NCBI GenBank assembly: GCA_007844125.1
Contig: CM017560.1
Span: 6,788,759-6,852,758, forward strand
Length of the DNA: 64,000 nt
Source: Sinonovacula constricta
Taxonomy: Eukaryota > Mollusca > Bivalvia > Cardiida > Solecurtidae
Reading direction: 5' to 3'
Each line of letters begins with the position of its first letter. Position 1 is the first letter of the stretch. Below, piece after piece: positions 25,380-37,024 of this stretch. The notes below the pieces were generated by a model, which was given only the letters and a program-made list of their open reading frames with translations, was not told the DNA's origin and made no database searches. Position numbers and translations under genes: made by a program.

Positions 25380-25814
25380 ATTAATGACAATTTTACCCTG
25401 CCCAGGTAAAGATGTAAATAATATTAGTGTCAACTTGGTGGCAGTTAAATAAATCGCACACTTATTTGATTATAGAAGATTGTGTCCCCCTTATCGTTCC
25501 ATCATCATACAATAAACAACACAATGTTTATTTGATTGTGATTATGGGCTGGGATAAGCTGCTGATAATTAAAAAATGAACGCAGACTGTCGTATTAACG
25601 GAAATGTCTGAGCACACGTCACGATAATTGTGATCACGTGACTGGAACAAACTCTCGCCCTGCCACTGAATAAATTCGAGCACCGCATCTGGGGAAGGCA
25701 GAATCGCTATAAATAACGGTGTTGTATTATACGTTTCAAACTAATTTAGAGTATTTTTACGTTGGGTTGGATATTACGGGATAAACTTGCCAGTTCAACC
25801 GTCTGCATTGAAAC
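25380..25814 (+). promoter_or_regulatory. Promoter and noncoding exon 1, pair 2 plus side
   Basis: The block order is conserved with pairs 3 and 4: CCCTTATCGTT, TAAACAACACAATGTTTATT, GGGATAAGCTG, TTAACGGAAATGTC, GAGCACACGTCACG, ATCACGTGAC (CACGTG at 25635-25640), then an AT-rich box about 35 bp further (GAATAAATTCG). A second candidate TATAAATA lies near 25709. Exon 1 appears to end at GAAAC (25814), followed by a GT donor (GTAGGT). Confidence 0.55.
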
Positions 25815-26217
25815 GTAGGTAATTTTGCGGTATCATTTATTGAATGGCACATTCTTACTCATATCCAGCTTTGATAGCGAGCGCAAGGAAAAAGTGTTCT
25901 TCATGGAAATGTATTTAACATGTTTATTCAGCTTCATAAAAAAAATAAAGATCAATTAACTTGGTTTCAGCAGTCCGTATAACCGTAAAAATTTAGCAAT
26001 TTGCTTTGTGTAAACCAGAAGCTTTAACTTATACATATATAATGTTTTATTATTTGTTATTTTAAATAACGTCTTAATAGTAGAACGTGAAGTATATTTA
26101 CCGCAATTAAAAGCACAAGATGCGTTATTTGCATTAATTATTTATTCTTATTATGTTAAGACATTAAAATCGGTCTTAGCCTAGTAAAGCAGGTATGTTT
26201 AATGCCATATTATTGAA

Positions 26218-26258
26218 TTCTTCTTCTTCTTCTTCTTCTTCTTCTTCTTCTTCTTCTT

Positions 26259-26289
<31 letters not shown>

Positions 26290-26366
26290 TTATTATTATT
26301 ATCATTATTATTATCATTATTATTATTACTTTCATTATAATTATAATTATTATTATTGTTATTATG

Positions 26367-26450
<84 letters not shown>
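26218..26450 (+). repeat. (TTC)n-(TTA)n compound microsatellite in intron 1
   Basis: Pure TTC units to about 26287, then mixed ATT/ATC, then pure ATT units to 26450. It ends only 20 bp before the coding exon acceptor (CTATTCCATATTACAG). Ser, Tyr and Asn homopolymer frames across it are artefacts. Confidence 0.9.
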
Positions 26451-26470
26451 TAATCTATTCCATATTACAG

Positions 26471-28736
26471 ATGGGTGTCCCAACCAATCACTATATCCAG
26501 ATCAACATTAACGGGCACGTGGTGATTTGTGCTGTAACGAACAACACAAGTTGTTCTGACGTTATAAAAATGGTGGCAGTCCAGTCAGCACTGAATGCCG
26601 CGAACCTAGAAATGTTTGTGCGACACGAGGGGTTTGAGAAGAAAATTGCCAAGAGCTCAAATCTTTTGGAGATGAATCGACCAGCTACGCCCTTGTTGTA
26701 CGACCTGTAGAGAAAATCGACTCGAAGTCAAATCTGGCTGCCACAGCGTGCAAACTGCTGGTAAAGAAGGATTTTTTTTTGCTAAGAAGCAGACCGATAC
26801 AACCTATATCATGTCAGACAGCACGATAAATGTCAATCAAAACAACACAGCACACACCAAGGCACGTGTTGATGACATGTCAATCAAAACAACACAGCAC
26901 ACACCAAGGCACGTGTTGATGACATGTCAATCAAGACAACACAGCACACACCAAGGCACGTGTTGATGACATGTCAATCAAAACAACACAGCACACACCA
27001 AGGCACGTGTTGATGACATGTCAATCAAAACAACACAGCACACACCAAGGCACGTGTTGATGACATGTCAATCAAAACAACACAGCACACACCAAGGCAC
27101 GTGTTGATGACATGTCAATCAAGACAACACAGCACACACCAAGGCACGTGTTGATGACATGTCAATCAAGACAACACAGCACACACCAAGGCACGTGTTG
27201 ATGACATGTCAATCAAGACAACACAGCACACCCAAAGGCACGTGTTGATGACATGTCAAGCAAAACAACACAGCACACACCAAGGCACGTGTTGATGACA
27301 TATCAATCAAGACAACACAGCACACACCAAGGCACGTGTTGATGACATGTCAATCAAGACAACACAGCACATACCAAGGCACGTGTTGATGACATGTCAA
27401 TCAAGACAACACAGCACACACCAAGGCACGTGTTGATGGCATGTCAATCAAGACAACACAGCACACACCAAGGCACGTGTTGATGACATGTCAATCAAGA
27501 CAACACAGCATACACCAAGGCACGTGTTGATGACATGTCAAGCAAAACAACACAGCACACACCAAGGCACGTGTTGATGACATGTCAAGCAAAACAACAC
27601 AGCACACACCAAGGCACGTGTTGATGACATGTCAATCAAGACAACACAGCACACACCAAGGCACGTGTTGATGACATGTCAATCAAGACAACACAACACA
27701 CATCAAGGCACGTGTTGATGACATGTCAATCAATACAACACAGCACACACCAAGGCACGTGTTGATGACATGTCAATCAAGACAACACAGCACACACCAA
27801 GGCACGTGTTGATGACATGTCAATCAAGACAACACAGCACACACCAAGGCACGTGTTGATGACATGTCAACCAAGACAACACAGCACACACCAAGGCACG
27901 TGTTGATGACATGTCAATCAAGACAACACAGCACACACCAAGGCACGTGTTGATGACATGTCAATCAAGACAACACAGCACACACCAAGGCACGTGTTGA
28001 TGACATGTCAATCAAGACAACACAGCACACACCAAGGCACGTGTTGATGACATGTCAATCAAGACAACACAGCACACACCAAGGCACGTGTTGATGACAT
28101 GTCAATCAAGACAACACAGCACACACCAAGGCACGTGTTGATGACATGTCAATCAAGACAACACAGCACACACCAAGGCACGTGTTGATGACACAAAGAA
28201 CATAAATGCATTACTACAAAACATGAAAAAGTCACACTTTCGAAGTCAGAGCGCGGACTGGTCTCTCGGAATACGAGACTTCCATAATGTCGGGATCTGG
28301 GCTCGAGTCTGGACTCTCGGGCTGCCAATCTCGATCCGTTCTGCACAACGCCTTCATCCCGGACCGACCATTTGGCATGAATCGGGCGTTTATAGAAAGC
28401 CTGATGGACTCGGTATATATGAATGACGATTCGGTGCATGATCTGTTCAATCAATGTCTGCTTATAGACGTGGACGAAGATGTTGCTGCTTCATATGATG
28501 GTGTTGATCCAGCTGTTGTCACTAGCCACGCTGATGACGTCACCTACTCCATGTCCGACAGCAGCGATGACGGGAGTCTTGATGAGCTGGAAATGAACAT
28601 TGACGATGACAATACAGGAATAGATGTAAACTTGTACGACGAGACTGGGTCCTTAACGCGGGAAGTCAGTGCTTCGCTTGTATTGAGTTGGGTCAATTCG
28701 CTGAATCTCGGGTACCACACGAACAGTTCGGAATGA
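26471..28736 (+). pseudogene. RA-domain family gene broken by deletion and VNTR expansion (pair 2, plus member)
   Basis: It starts like the intact plus copies (MGVPTNHYIQININGHVVIC) after a good acceptor. A deletion of roughly 16-20 bp near 26670 removes the KIVRSFGVGS segment and shifts the frame to a stop at 26708. After 26830 a 47-bp segment is repeated 29 times. The C-terminal half resumes at about 28199 and is open from 28287 to the family stop (GYHTNSSE, 28736), with the acidic DDGSLDELEMNIDDD block intact. The 47-bp unit is not a multiple of three, so no single frame crosses the array. Confidence 0.8.
26830..28192 (+). repeat. 47-bp coding-derived tandem array, 29 units
   Basis: Each unit starts ATGTCAATCA and ends TGTTGATGAC; the last starts at 28146, and 28 x 47 = 1316 separates first from last, so no unit has an indel. 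Units differ only by a few substitutions (AAGAC/AAAAC and similar). The unit corresponds to the NLNNTANTRARVDNT coding segment of the intact paralogues. Every unit contains CACGTG and most contain the palindrome TGACATGTCA. Confidence 0.95.
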
Positions 28737-29600
28737 CGTACCTGTAGTGATAGACTGTCTGCATCCCGTATAAATATATGTCTTACTATTTTATTACGCT
28801 TATTTATTTACTGGGTTTTATTAAAAATTCAAAACACGACGACTTTTTGCTTCTTTATTTTTCTTCATAAAACAACATTAAGTCTATCCGTATGACATCA
28901 CTGCATTCGTTATTCATTCGTACATTCCTATTAACTTGGGGTTCAATTAGATGTTGTACGTTTGATAATTGGCTAGAAAATAGTGAAAACTTTTGTTTGT
29001 GTTGATGAAATAGGGAAGCTAATAAATAATAATAAGCTAATGAAATAGTGACCTAAAATTGACTTGACCACCTTTAAATTTTAACAACGGTAACAACCTA
29101 TAAGCTACCGAAGACACCACAATTCCAATGAACAACATTAACAACATCATGACTTCAGAAATCCTGTATAGATATATTTAACAAAGATGTCACCATATTT
29201 TCTTCCGATTTCTCAGTGTAAAGGAATCATCAAACGCTAAGACACGTGATATATCGCACTGGCGTAGAAAACAACAACACATCGTTCAGATGTTTGTTGC
29301 ATTTGTTGAAATAGAGGGATGGGAAAATCATGGCTTCATGTCTTAGCTCACAGTTGATTGTTTTTATTTTTAATATTTTATAAAAAAAATTACTTAAAAT
29401 ATATTGAAAAAACGGTACAGGGGTGTAACTTGGCAGAAAATAAAGTGTAGGCATTCTTGCCTTGGGGTCCGAGGGACTTGCTCTAGAACATGGCTTATTT
29501 TTTATTACTTTTTAACTTATTTTAATCGTGTTCGTTGGCGTCAGAATCTTCTTCCTGTGTATACGAATATAGTTCTGTTGCAACCCTTATTAACCCTACT
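28737..29600. repeat. Segmental duplication downstream of plus RA genes (copy 1)
   Basis: It matches 37025-38050 in order: TTTATTTACTGGGTTTT, TTGATAATTGGCTAGAAA, AACAACATTAACAACATCATGA, ATATCGxACTG, CTTGGGGTCCGAxGGACTTGCTC. It shows that pairs 2 and 3 arose by duplication of a unit longer than the genes. Confidence 0.65.
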
Positions 29601-29659
29601 CCCACGTGCCAACCCCGCCCCCAGTTTAATACTGGTATGCGACTGTTCGTCTATACAAT

Positions 29660-29880
29660 ATACGCGTAACATCTTTCCCCCCTCTGACTGCTCAGCCTCC
29701 CACCGCTTGGGTTCGAGTCCCGTTTGGCGCGATGGACATAATGTGAGAAGGTCATCCAGCTGACCTGCGGTGTGCCGGTGGTTCTACCCAGATATTTGTC
29801 TGGGGTCTTCCTCCAACAAAGCAGCTGGACGTCGCTATAATGATCATAATAGGTCGCTGAGATGTATCTAAAATAACACA
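29660..29880 (+). repeat. SINE-like element
   Basis: A B-box-like GGGTTCGAGTCCC lies at 29708-29720, followed by a body with CTGCGGTGTGCCGGTGGTTC, TACCCAGATATTTGTCTGGG and a TATAATGATC tail. The 53440-53640 insert has a similar body (CCTGTGGTGCATCACAGATTC then TACCCAG), so the two share a SINE core. Confidence 0.5.
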
Positions 29881-32800
29881 CAAAAAACACAAACAAATCT
29901 TACCCCGTCTGTGGAAGTTGTGCATAACTGTTGCAGAAAGTTTAACTTAAGTCTAATGGTGGAGGTCGGCAGTTTGCATATACTGTGTTGTTGTATTGTT
30001 TTTAGTTTAAACATAGCTAACTGTGCACCGTGTCTCGGATAGAAAGTACATTTGTGTTATGACAAATCGGATAGGAAATACATTACAAGTGGGTGTTACG
30101 CTGTGCTTTTCATAGAGATGCAGTTTCCCGGGATCTTTCTAGTAGCAAGGATAGTTAGTTGCAATATAAATATAAATAAATATAAAATATAAAAATAGTC
30201 CAAACTGTCGGATAAACCGTCAAGTCCATGAAAATCGTATGTTACATTCAGTTTTCTGAGAAAATATACAAGAAATTACGCCATACACGTACTTGGTGTC
30301 TTCATTCATCCGTTTTCAAAATGTCTTGTCGTCTTAATTAGTCGTCGTCGTCGCCGGTATATTGACTGTATTTAGAGTTGGATTCAGTTTTAGCTAATAG
30401 AGATGTACATATGTTTTATACTACTGATTCCATCTGATCAATATTATGACGTACATTGCCATATCGTTACATAAACACGTCAAGATCCTATCTGAACGCT
30501 TTGTGGGTCTGCTAGTCTCCGACAAAACGAATGTTACGTGATCAATTAAGGATGACGTATGAAGACATTCAATGGCCAGGGTCGCCTCGTTCTACATAGG
30601 ACGTTTTATGTTTCATTTGAAAACCTTACATGTATGAATGTAAAAAAACTCTGTAAACCTCAATTAAAATTTAAAGTTGGTATCGTCTGGGCCGTTATTT
30701 TTCTGTCAAACAACCAAATAAATTAGTGATGCATTAACAAAAAAAATGAAAAGTTGCTCATAAATGGCCTTCACCTATGTGAAAATTGGAGAATAACATT
30801 CCACTAGACAATATAAATATATATTTCCTATCTAAGCCACGCTGCATATTTCGCTATTTTGAACTTAACAAAACCACGTGGCAAATCTCTTTTCATATCA
30901 GTTTTATCATTATCCGGGTTATCCGTTCTTTTGTCGAAATCTATATTTAGCAAAAATCTGCATTAAGCTTAATTATATATTGAGAAAGAATGGACTTTTA
31001 AAACGATTATTTCAAGATTTGTTCTGTCTTATAGTTGAGCTTTTGTTTGAAATCGCTTTTCTTGGACACAACTTTGAAGCATTCTTATTAAATTAAAGTA
31101 TAAACTTTATCTAAGACCCAATGGATGTGTAACGAACATTCTCACATTAAGATAAGTAAACATTAACATTTCATTATTATTGAATAAGTCAATACTAGAA
31201 GTAAAGACAGCTCATCGTATGAATGATGATGACTCTGCACAAAGATAGAGACATTCGTACAGTGAATGGTCCCATTTTTAGTTATCAATGATTGATTATT
31301 CTTATTGAATGCCCGTATGTCTTCAATGTACTGTGTATTATGCGGTCACGGAATGTTGGGACCTCGGTTACTCGCAATGAACGTTTAAACATGCAACAGC
31401 ACCAAGGAGAAAAAAGAAACGTAAGTACTTCAAACATAAAAATACATAATTAAGGTAGTACTTTACAGAAATTACTCTTTGTACTTAGAATGTGCTGTAT
31501 TCTTTCAATGTTTATTTAACAGAAAAATAGCCGTAAAAATAATTTTAAATAATGTAATGAATTAAGGCTGACATTCTTGCTCACTTATTAATCTGAATAT
31601 GTATCTCTGATATTTGTTAGAATATACCCCAGTGATATGTATATAATCCTTTATTTTAGTTCTCTTTACAACTATATTATAACTAGTAGAAATAAATCCA
31701 ACCGTAGCCCATCTAGACCAATATTTCTATGTGATAGTGCTATGTTAAACTGTCATTTTGATTATTATTTACACAAACGTTGCTCACTCTAAAAAGACAT
31801 GTATTCCTTCTTCTGTATATACTTTTGTAGCCGAAACCTTAAACGAACTCTCCTCTCCACTCTTCTGTCTAACCCTAGATACACAGTACTTCCTACACTT
31901 TTTGCCTATACATTTAAACGGAAAACATATCTGTACCCTTTTTTATTCAGCAAACTTACCCTTATGCATTCTTTCACTTTTGACCTTTTCTACCATGATT
32001 TAAAACTATTTATTTTCATGCTGCATGTTGTTCTTATGTTTACTTTGTAAATCAGAACCTAATAAAGTATTGTATTGCATTGTATATTGAAAGAGAATGC
32101 AGGGTAAGAACACTGACTCTCGATGATGTTAAAATTTATTTCACTTGTTCGAGCAAAAGTCAAGAATGTAGTTTTTAGCTTCAACTTAAAATGTGATTAT
32201 TGAGCGAAATTAACTTACAAAGAAACATTAATCTGGATGGTCTCACATATTCATATTCCTTTATTAAATAAAAATAACAGGAGTATAACTTTAAAAAGTA
32301 TTGAATTCTGCCGGATGGGTGATTGACCCATCAACAGCTGATCGTGATGTTTTTTACTTGTGTTTGCACAACGGTGGCTGGGACTGAATAGTTAATGGAA
32401 GTTTACAGGGAAATTTTGTAACAGAATTTACAAGCTCGATCTGTTTCTTTTATCTCTGTCATCGTGTTCTTTTTGATTTGACCCGAGGGACTCTGGTCCC
32501 GGTAAGGTCATTGAGTACCCACCCTTTTGCTTGACAATGCTATTTGCTTCTTATGTTTTGTATGTTTGTGTGCTTTTGCATGCAACATTTTCTAGTTGAT
32601 GAGTAGGTTGGAGTTATTTCCCAAAGACAGCTTGTATTTGTGTGTTCATATGAGAACCTGTTGGGGCAGGTGTGTGTCTGGTGAACCCTAGAACATGTTT
32701 AAACCCCAGGTGGCAAATTGTTTTGCTATTGACCATTCCAAGGCGGTAACCCTTCGGGTTTTCATTTTCACTAATTGTTAGTGGTGTCTATTTTTAAAGT

Positions 32801-33339
32801 GATCATCTTGCAACCATTCTCTCTTTTTTTTCACTACATTTTGGCTGTGTGGAGAGGCTGTGTCGTCTGGATAGTGGCAATTTCCGATACGCATATTTCA
32901 CTTTTTAGGTGAAAAGCTGTTGTAATGAGCATATGGTTAATGGGAATGATTAGTCTATATGTTAGTTATCTCTCTTGTTGCAAAGAAAGCTTGTCTGGAT
33001 AATTACTCTAAAGGTACCAGAGATATTGATTGCAAACTTCACACACCACTAGTACTTACTGAGCAGAGTACAGTTATAAAAAGCATTAAATCTGGTTGGT
33101 TGTCTTGTTGATTTTGTAAAAGACAGTTTCAACAAGAAGATTTTTGTTTAACAGACGGTGTATCCGTTATATGATTCATTTCAATTTCGAAATCACGTAT
33201 AAATCCCGCTTTACTGTACAGATCGTATTTCAGTTAGAGGGTTATAATGGTAAATATGTGTAGAGCGTTTTGTGGTAAACTTGTTTTATGTTAGTAAACG
33301 TAGATAATAAATTGTAGCTTATCATAAAAATATGTAATG
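29881..33339. other. Intergenic DNA, no gene recognised
   Basis: Short frames only. 31790-32095 ends in AATAAAGTATTGTATTGCAT, typical of the 3' end of a non-LTR retrotransposon with short terminal repeats. Frames at 31758-32003 and 31799-32050 may be decayed remains of it, but no reverse transcriptase motif is visible. Confidence 0.4.
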
Positions 33340-34081
33340 TTGATGCTTGAATGAAATTCTTTTTAATTCAAGTCCGCGTGTACATGTACACATGAATAAA
33401 TTACTTCCACTCCATATAGCTTCGTTGATTGCCTTGCTACATTTAGACTGCATAGTAGATCCTTATTATGGTGGCTGATTTCTGCTATTTCGTGATTCGT
33501 ATCGGCGAGGCAAAATGTGATTAAGGTGTCGTCCTCTCTGTCCTAGGTTCCATCCACACTGGGATTTACACCCATGGCCTCTTATAAGACAACACTAGTT
33601 TATTTTCGAGGAGTCAGACTCGGGAGTGGTTCAAATAAACTTAGAGCTCTCTTAACAATTGTTCTTAAATAAATAAATATGTTTAAAGATATTATCGTCT
33701 TATTCTGTTTTTTGCATGATTGTTGCTGGATCAATAACTTTAATGCACAGGTTATGAAACTTGCTCAGAATTGGCCCTTACACTCTTAAATGTAATGCCT
33801 CGCATAGCAACATATTCAAAACGTTCTAATCTGACCTTGACAAATCACACACATTCTTTTTTCTTCATTCTGCTAGAACTGATCTGTTGTTCTTCCAACT
33901 TCACACAGACCCAGATCTTACGAATAAAAGTTTTTATTATGTGTGAAACATTCGCTCGAATTCCTCACAGATTTATGGCTAAAGTTGTGAAAAATATGTA
34001 CGTACCAATAGGTGTCTCCAAAACGGGGGTCGAAAATTTTACAACACCTACTTGTGACATATTCGTACGAATTTGTCACAC
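33340..34081. repeat. Segmental duplication copy, replaces minus member of pair 3
   Basis: It matches 41080-41880: TTACTTCCACTCCAT, GGTTCGTATCGGCGAGGC-like block, TAAGGTGTCGTCCTCTCTG, GCCCTTACACTCTTAAATG, GGTGTCTCCAAAACGGGGGT. At about 34081 it abuts the minus-facing promoter at CACGTGTCGTTGTTG, so the minus gene body of this pair is gone. Confidence 0.65.
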
Positions 34082-35435
34082 ACACGTGTCGTTGTTGTTT
34101 ACTCATGGACTTAGACTTAAGTGACCATTGGCACCAAACATTGTCCCATACGTATTTATTTGTACAGTGGTATGACGAGTCTCTTTGTTCTAGTCACGTG
34201 ATTGGGACGTGTGCTCGGGTATTTCCGTTAAGGCGCGAGACAGCGACAATTATTTAATTATCGCCAGCTTATCCCGGCCCTTGGTCGTTATTAAATAAAC
34301 AGTGTGTTGTTTATCTTATGGCTATATTTCAACGATAAGGGGAATTAGGGGACCACTTTTCTATAATCAAAAAATTGTGCAATTTATTTGATTGCTGATC
34401 ACTCAAGAGTAGTATTTTTGTTCGTTATTTTATTTGCGTACATGTCATCGAAAAATTTGGGATGCGGGCTATTTTTAACATCGAAATTTAACAGCAGAAC
34501 GACACATATAAACATGTTTCAGTTAAAAGCTATTACCAATAAATAACATATTTAATGGTTTGCTTCAGGCCAAAAACAGTATATTGCATATTAAGACTGT
34601 AATCTGGTTAATATATTATACCGCATGTATTTGGTTGCAAGCTTTTATAAATAATATATGAAGAAGGTTGAAATAAATGGGAAAGATGTACCTCAAGAAT
34701 ACCTAGAGAAAATACTCATTTTTTTGTCGCCTTTTTACTGGGAAACTGTTTTTGTCTTTATATTTATATTTTGTGCAGTTATATTTGCATATAGTATTAA
34801 CTAGTTAGTACATAAATACAGAGCCTCATAAACTGTTTAACATACACGCTAGGTGCGGAAATATGACCAAATTTTGTAGTATTAATGTGTAGTAATAATC
34901 TGTCTATAATTAAGTTGTATCAATGTCTATATTGTTTATATTTGTTTATTCAATCATTGAGCAGAATTCATTAGAACTATAACACTAAACATATTATACT
35001 GACAGACTATTAATGACAATTTTACCCTGCCCAGGTAAAGATGTAAATAATATTAGTGTCAACTTGGTGGCAGTTAAATAAATCGCACACTTATTTGATT
35101 ATAGAAGATTGTGTCCCCTTATCGTTCCATCATCATAAATAAACAACACAATGTTTATTTGATTGTGATTTTGGTCTGGGATAAGCTGGTGATAATTAAA
35201 TAATGGACGCAGTCTGTCGTATTAACGGAAATGTCCGAGCACACGTCACGTTAATTGTGATCACGTCACTGGAACAAACACTCGCCCTGCCACTATATTA
35301 ATTGGAGCACCGCACCTGGGGAAGGCAGAATCGCTATTCATACTATATTGCACATTTCAAAGTTATTTAGAGTATTTTTACGTTGGGTTGGATATAACGG
35401 GATACACTCATCAGTTAAACAATTTTCTTTAAAAC
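34082..35435. promoter_or_regulatory. Divergent promoter region of RA pair 3 and exon 1 of plus gene
   Basis: The minus-facing half keeps CACGTG (34195-34200), CGTGTGCTCGGGTATTTCCG and an ATAC-GTATTTATT TATA-like box. The plus-facing half has CACACGTCACG, but the E-box is CACGTC (about 35262), one base changed. Between them are the inverted GATA-like CTTATC/GATAAG blocks and AATCAAATAAACA-type motifs. Noncoding exon 1 ends TTTAAAAC at 35435 before GTAAGT, a strong donor. Confidence 0.55.
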
Positions 35436-35930
35436 GTAAGTATTTGTTTATTATTATTCATTGGCAGGCACTTTCTTACTCCTATCCAGTTTTGACAGCG
35501 AGTGCAAGATTAAAATAAAATATTCTACTGAGCAAAATAGGGGATGACGCCCATACCAAACACTTCGCTTAATTTTATTTATGCAAACATATTTATCACA
35601 CTTAAACAAAACAAAAAATATAATTATTTTCTTTGTAGCATGTAAATTGATTAATTTAGTTGATTTCAGCAGTCTTTGTAACCTTTGAAATTTAGCAATG
35701 TGCTGTGTGTAAACCAGAAGCTTTGTAATATATAATGTTTTATTATAAATTATTTAAATGACGTCTTGATGGTATAACTTTACGTATATAAATAGCAAAT
35801 AAAAAAACAACACGATGCTTAACTTGCATTATTGATTTATTCCTGTTATGACAAGACAGTAAAATCGGGAAGTTTAAGCCATGTAAAGCAGGTATATTTC
35901 TACGATAATTATTAATGTCATATAAATGAA

Positions 35931-35933
<3 letters not shown>

Positions 35934-35992
<59 letters not shown>

Positions 35993-35993
35993 T
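35934..35993 (+). repeat. (ATT)n microsatellite next to splice acceptor
   Basis: About 20 ATT units end just before TTTATTTATTCTCTTCC and the ATTACAG acceptor of the coding exon at 36017. Confidence 0.9.
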
Positions 35994-36016
35994 ATTTATT
36001 CTCTTCCATATTACAG

Positions 36017-37024
36017 ATGGGGGTCCCAACCACTCATTATGTCCAGATCAACATTAACGGGCACGTGGTGATTTGTGCTGTAACGAACAACACAAGTTGT
36101 TCTGACGTTATAAAAATGGCGGCAGTCCAGTCAGCACAGAATGCCACGAACATGGAAATGTTTGTGCGGCACGAAGGGATCGAGAAAAAAATTGCTAAGA
36201 ACTCAAAACTTCTGAAGATTGTTCGATCATTTGGTGTTGGATCGACCAACTACGCCCTTGTTGTACGACCGGTAGAGAATAACGACTCGAAGTCCAATCT
36301 GGCTGTCACGGCGTGCAAAGCGCTAAAGAAGTTGCTGGTTCTGAAGAACTTTCTGGTTAAGAAACCGACAGAGGCGACGGACATCACGTCAGACAACACG
36401 ATGTATGCCAATCTAAACAATACAGCAAACACCAGGGCTCGTGTTGATAATACCAAGAACATGAATGCGTTACTAAACGACACGAATCAGGTCACACAAT
36501 CTCCTTCTATCCGAGAGCGGACTGGTCTCTCGGAATACGACACTTCCATTATGTCGGAAATTGGGCTCGAGTCTGGACTCTCGGGCTGCCAATCTCGATC
36601 CGTTCTGAACAACGCCTTCATCTGGGACCGACGGATTGGCATGAACCGGGCGTTTATAGAAAGCATGATGGACTCGGTATATATAAATGACGATTCGGTG
36701 CATGATCTGTTCAATCAATGTCTCCTTATAGACGTGGACGAAGATGTTGCTGCTGCATATGATGGTGTTGATCCAGCTGTTTCTGATGTTGCAACTTACA
36801 ATGTTGTCACTAGCCACGCTGATGACGTCACCGACTTCATGTCCAACAGCAGCGAGGACGGGAGTCTTGACGAGGTGGAAATGAACATTGACGATGACAT
36901 TACAGGAATAGATGTAAACTGGTATAACGAGACTGGGTCCTTAACGCGGGAAGTCAGTGCTTCGCTTGTATTGAGTTGGGTCAATTCGCTGAATCTCGGG
37001 TACCACACGAACAGTTCGGAATGA
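36017..37024 (+). CDS. RASSF7-10-like RA-domain protein with acidic tail (pair 3, plus member)
   Basis: 335 aa, intact, beginning exactly after a splice acceptor (CCATATTACAG/ATG). The RA-like ubiquitin fold spans about residues 7-88 (VQININGHVVICAVTNNTSC ... YALVVRPVE). A basic helix follows (about 98-118), then the NLNNTANTRARVDNT linker that was amplified in the pair 2 copy, a Ser-rich segment (SEIGLESGLSGCQSRS), and an F-I-E-S helix region. The acidic stretches are DVDEDVAAAYD and SSEDGSLDEVEMNIDDD. The end is SLVLSWVNSLNLGYHTNSSE. It is closer to the copies at 26471 and 47173 than to the minus members, so plus and minus members form two paralogous types. The promoter E-box has a point change, so expression may differ from other copies. 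Function is unproven; GTPase or scaffold binding is inferred only from the fold. Confidence 0.7.
   Translation: MGVPTTHYVQININGHVVICAVTNNTSCSDVIKMAAVQSAQNATNMEMFVRHEGIEKKIAKNSKLLKIVRSFGVGSTNYALVVRPVENNDSKSNLAVTACKALKKLLVLKNFLVKKPTEATDITSDNTMYANLNNTANTRARVDNTKNMNALLNDTNQVTQSPSIRERTGLSEYDTSIMSEIGLESGLSGCQSRSVLNNAFIWDRRIGMNRAFIESMMDSVYINDDSVHDLFNQCLLIDVDEDVAAAYDGVDPAVSDVATYNVVTSHADDVTDFMSNSSEDGSLDEVEMNIDDDITGIDVNWYNETGSLTREVSASLVLSWVNSLNLGYHTNSSE

Noticed and set aside
26195..26710. 171-codon Ser/Tyr-repeat frame joined to RA sequence, and Asn-repeat frame on minus
   Set aside because: The repeat part is an intronic triplet microsatellite ending at a splice acceptor; the coding start is the ATG at 26471.
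26830..28192. CRISPR-like array
   Set aside because: Units are directly contiguous with no unique spacers, derive from a coding exon, and the DNA is eukaryotic.
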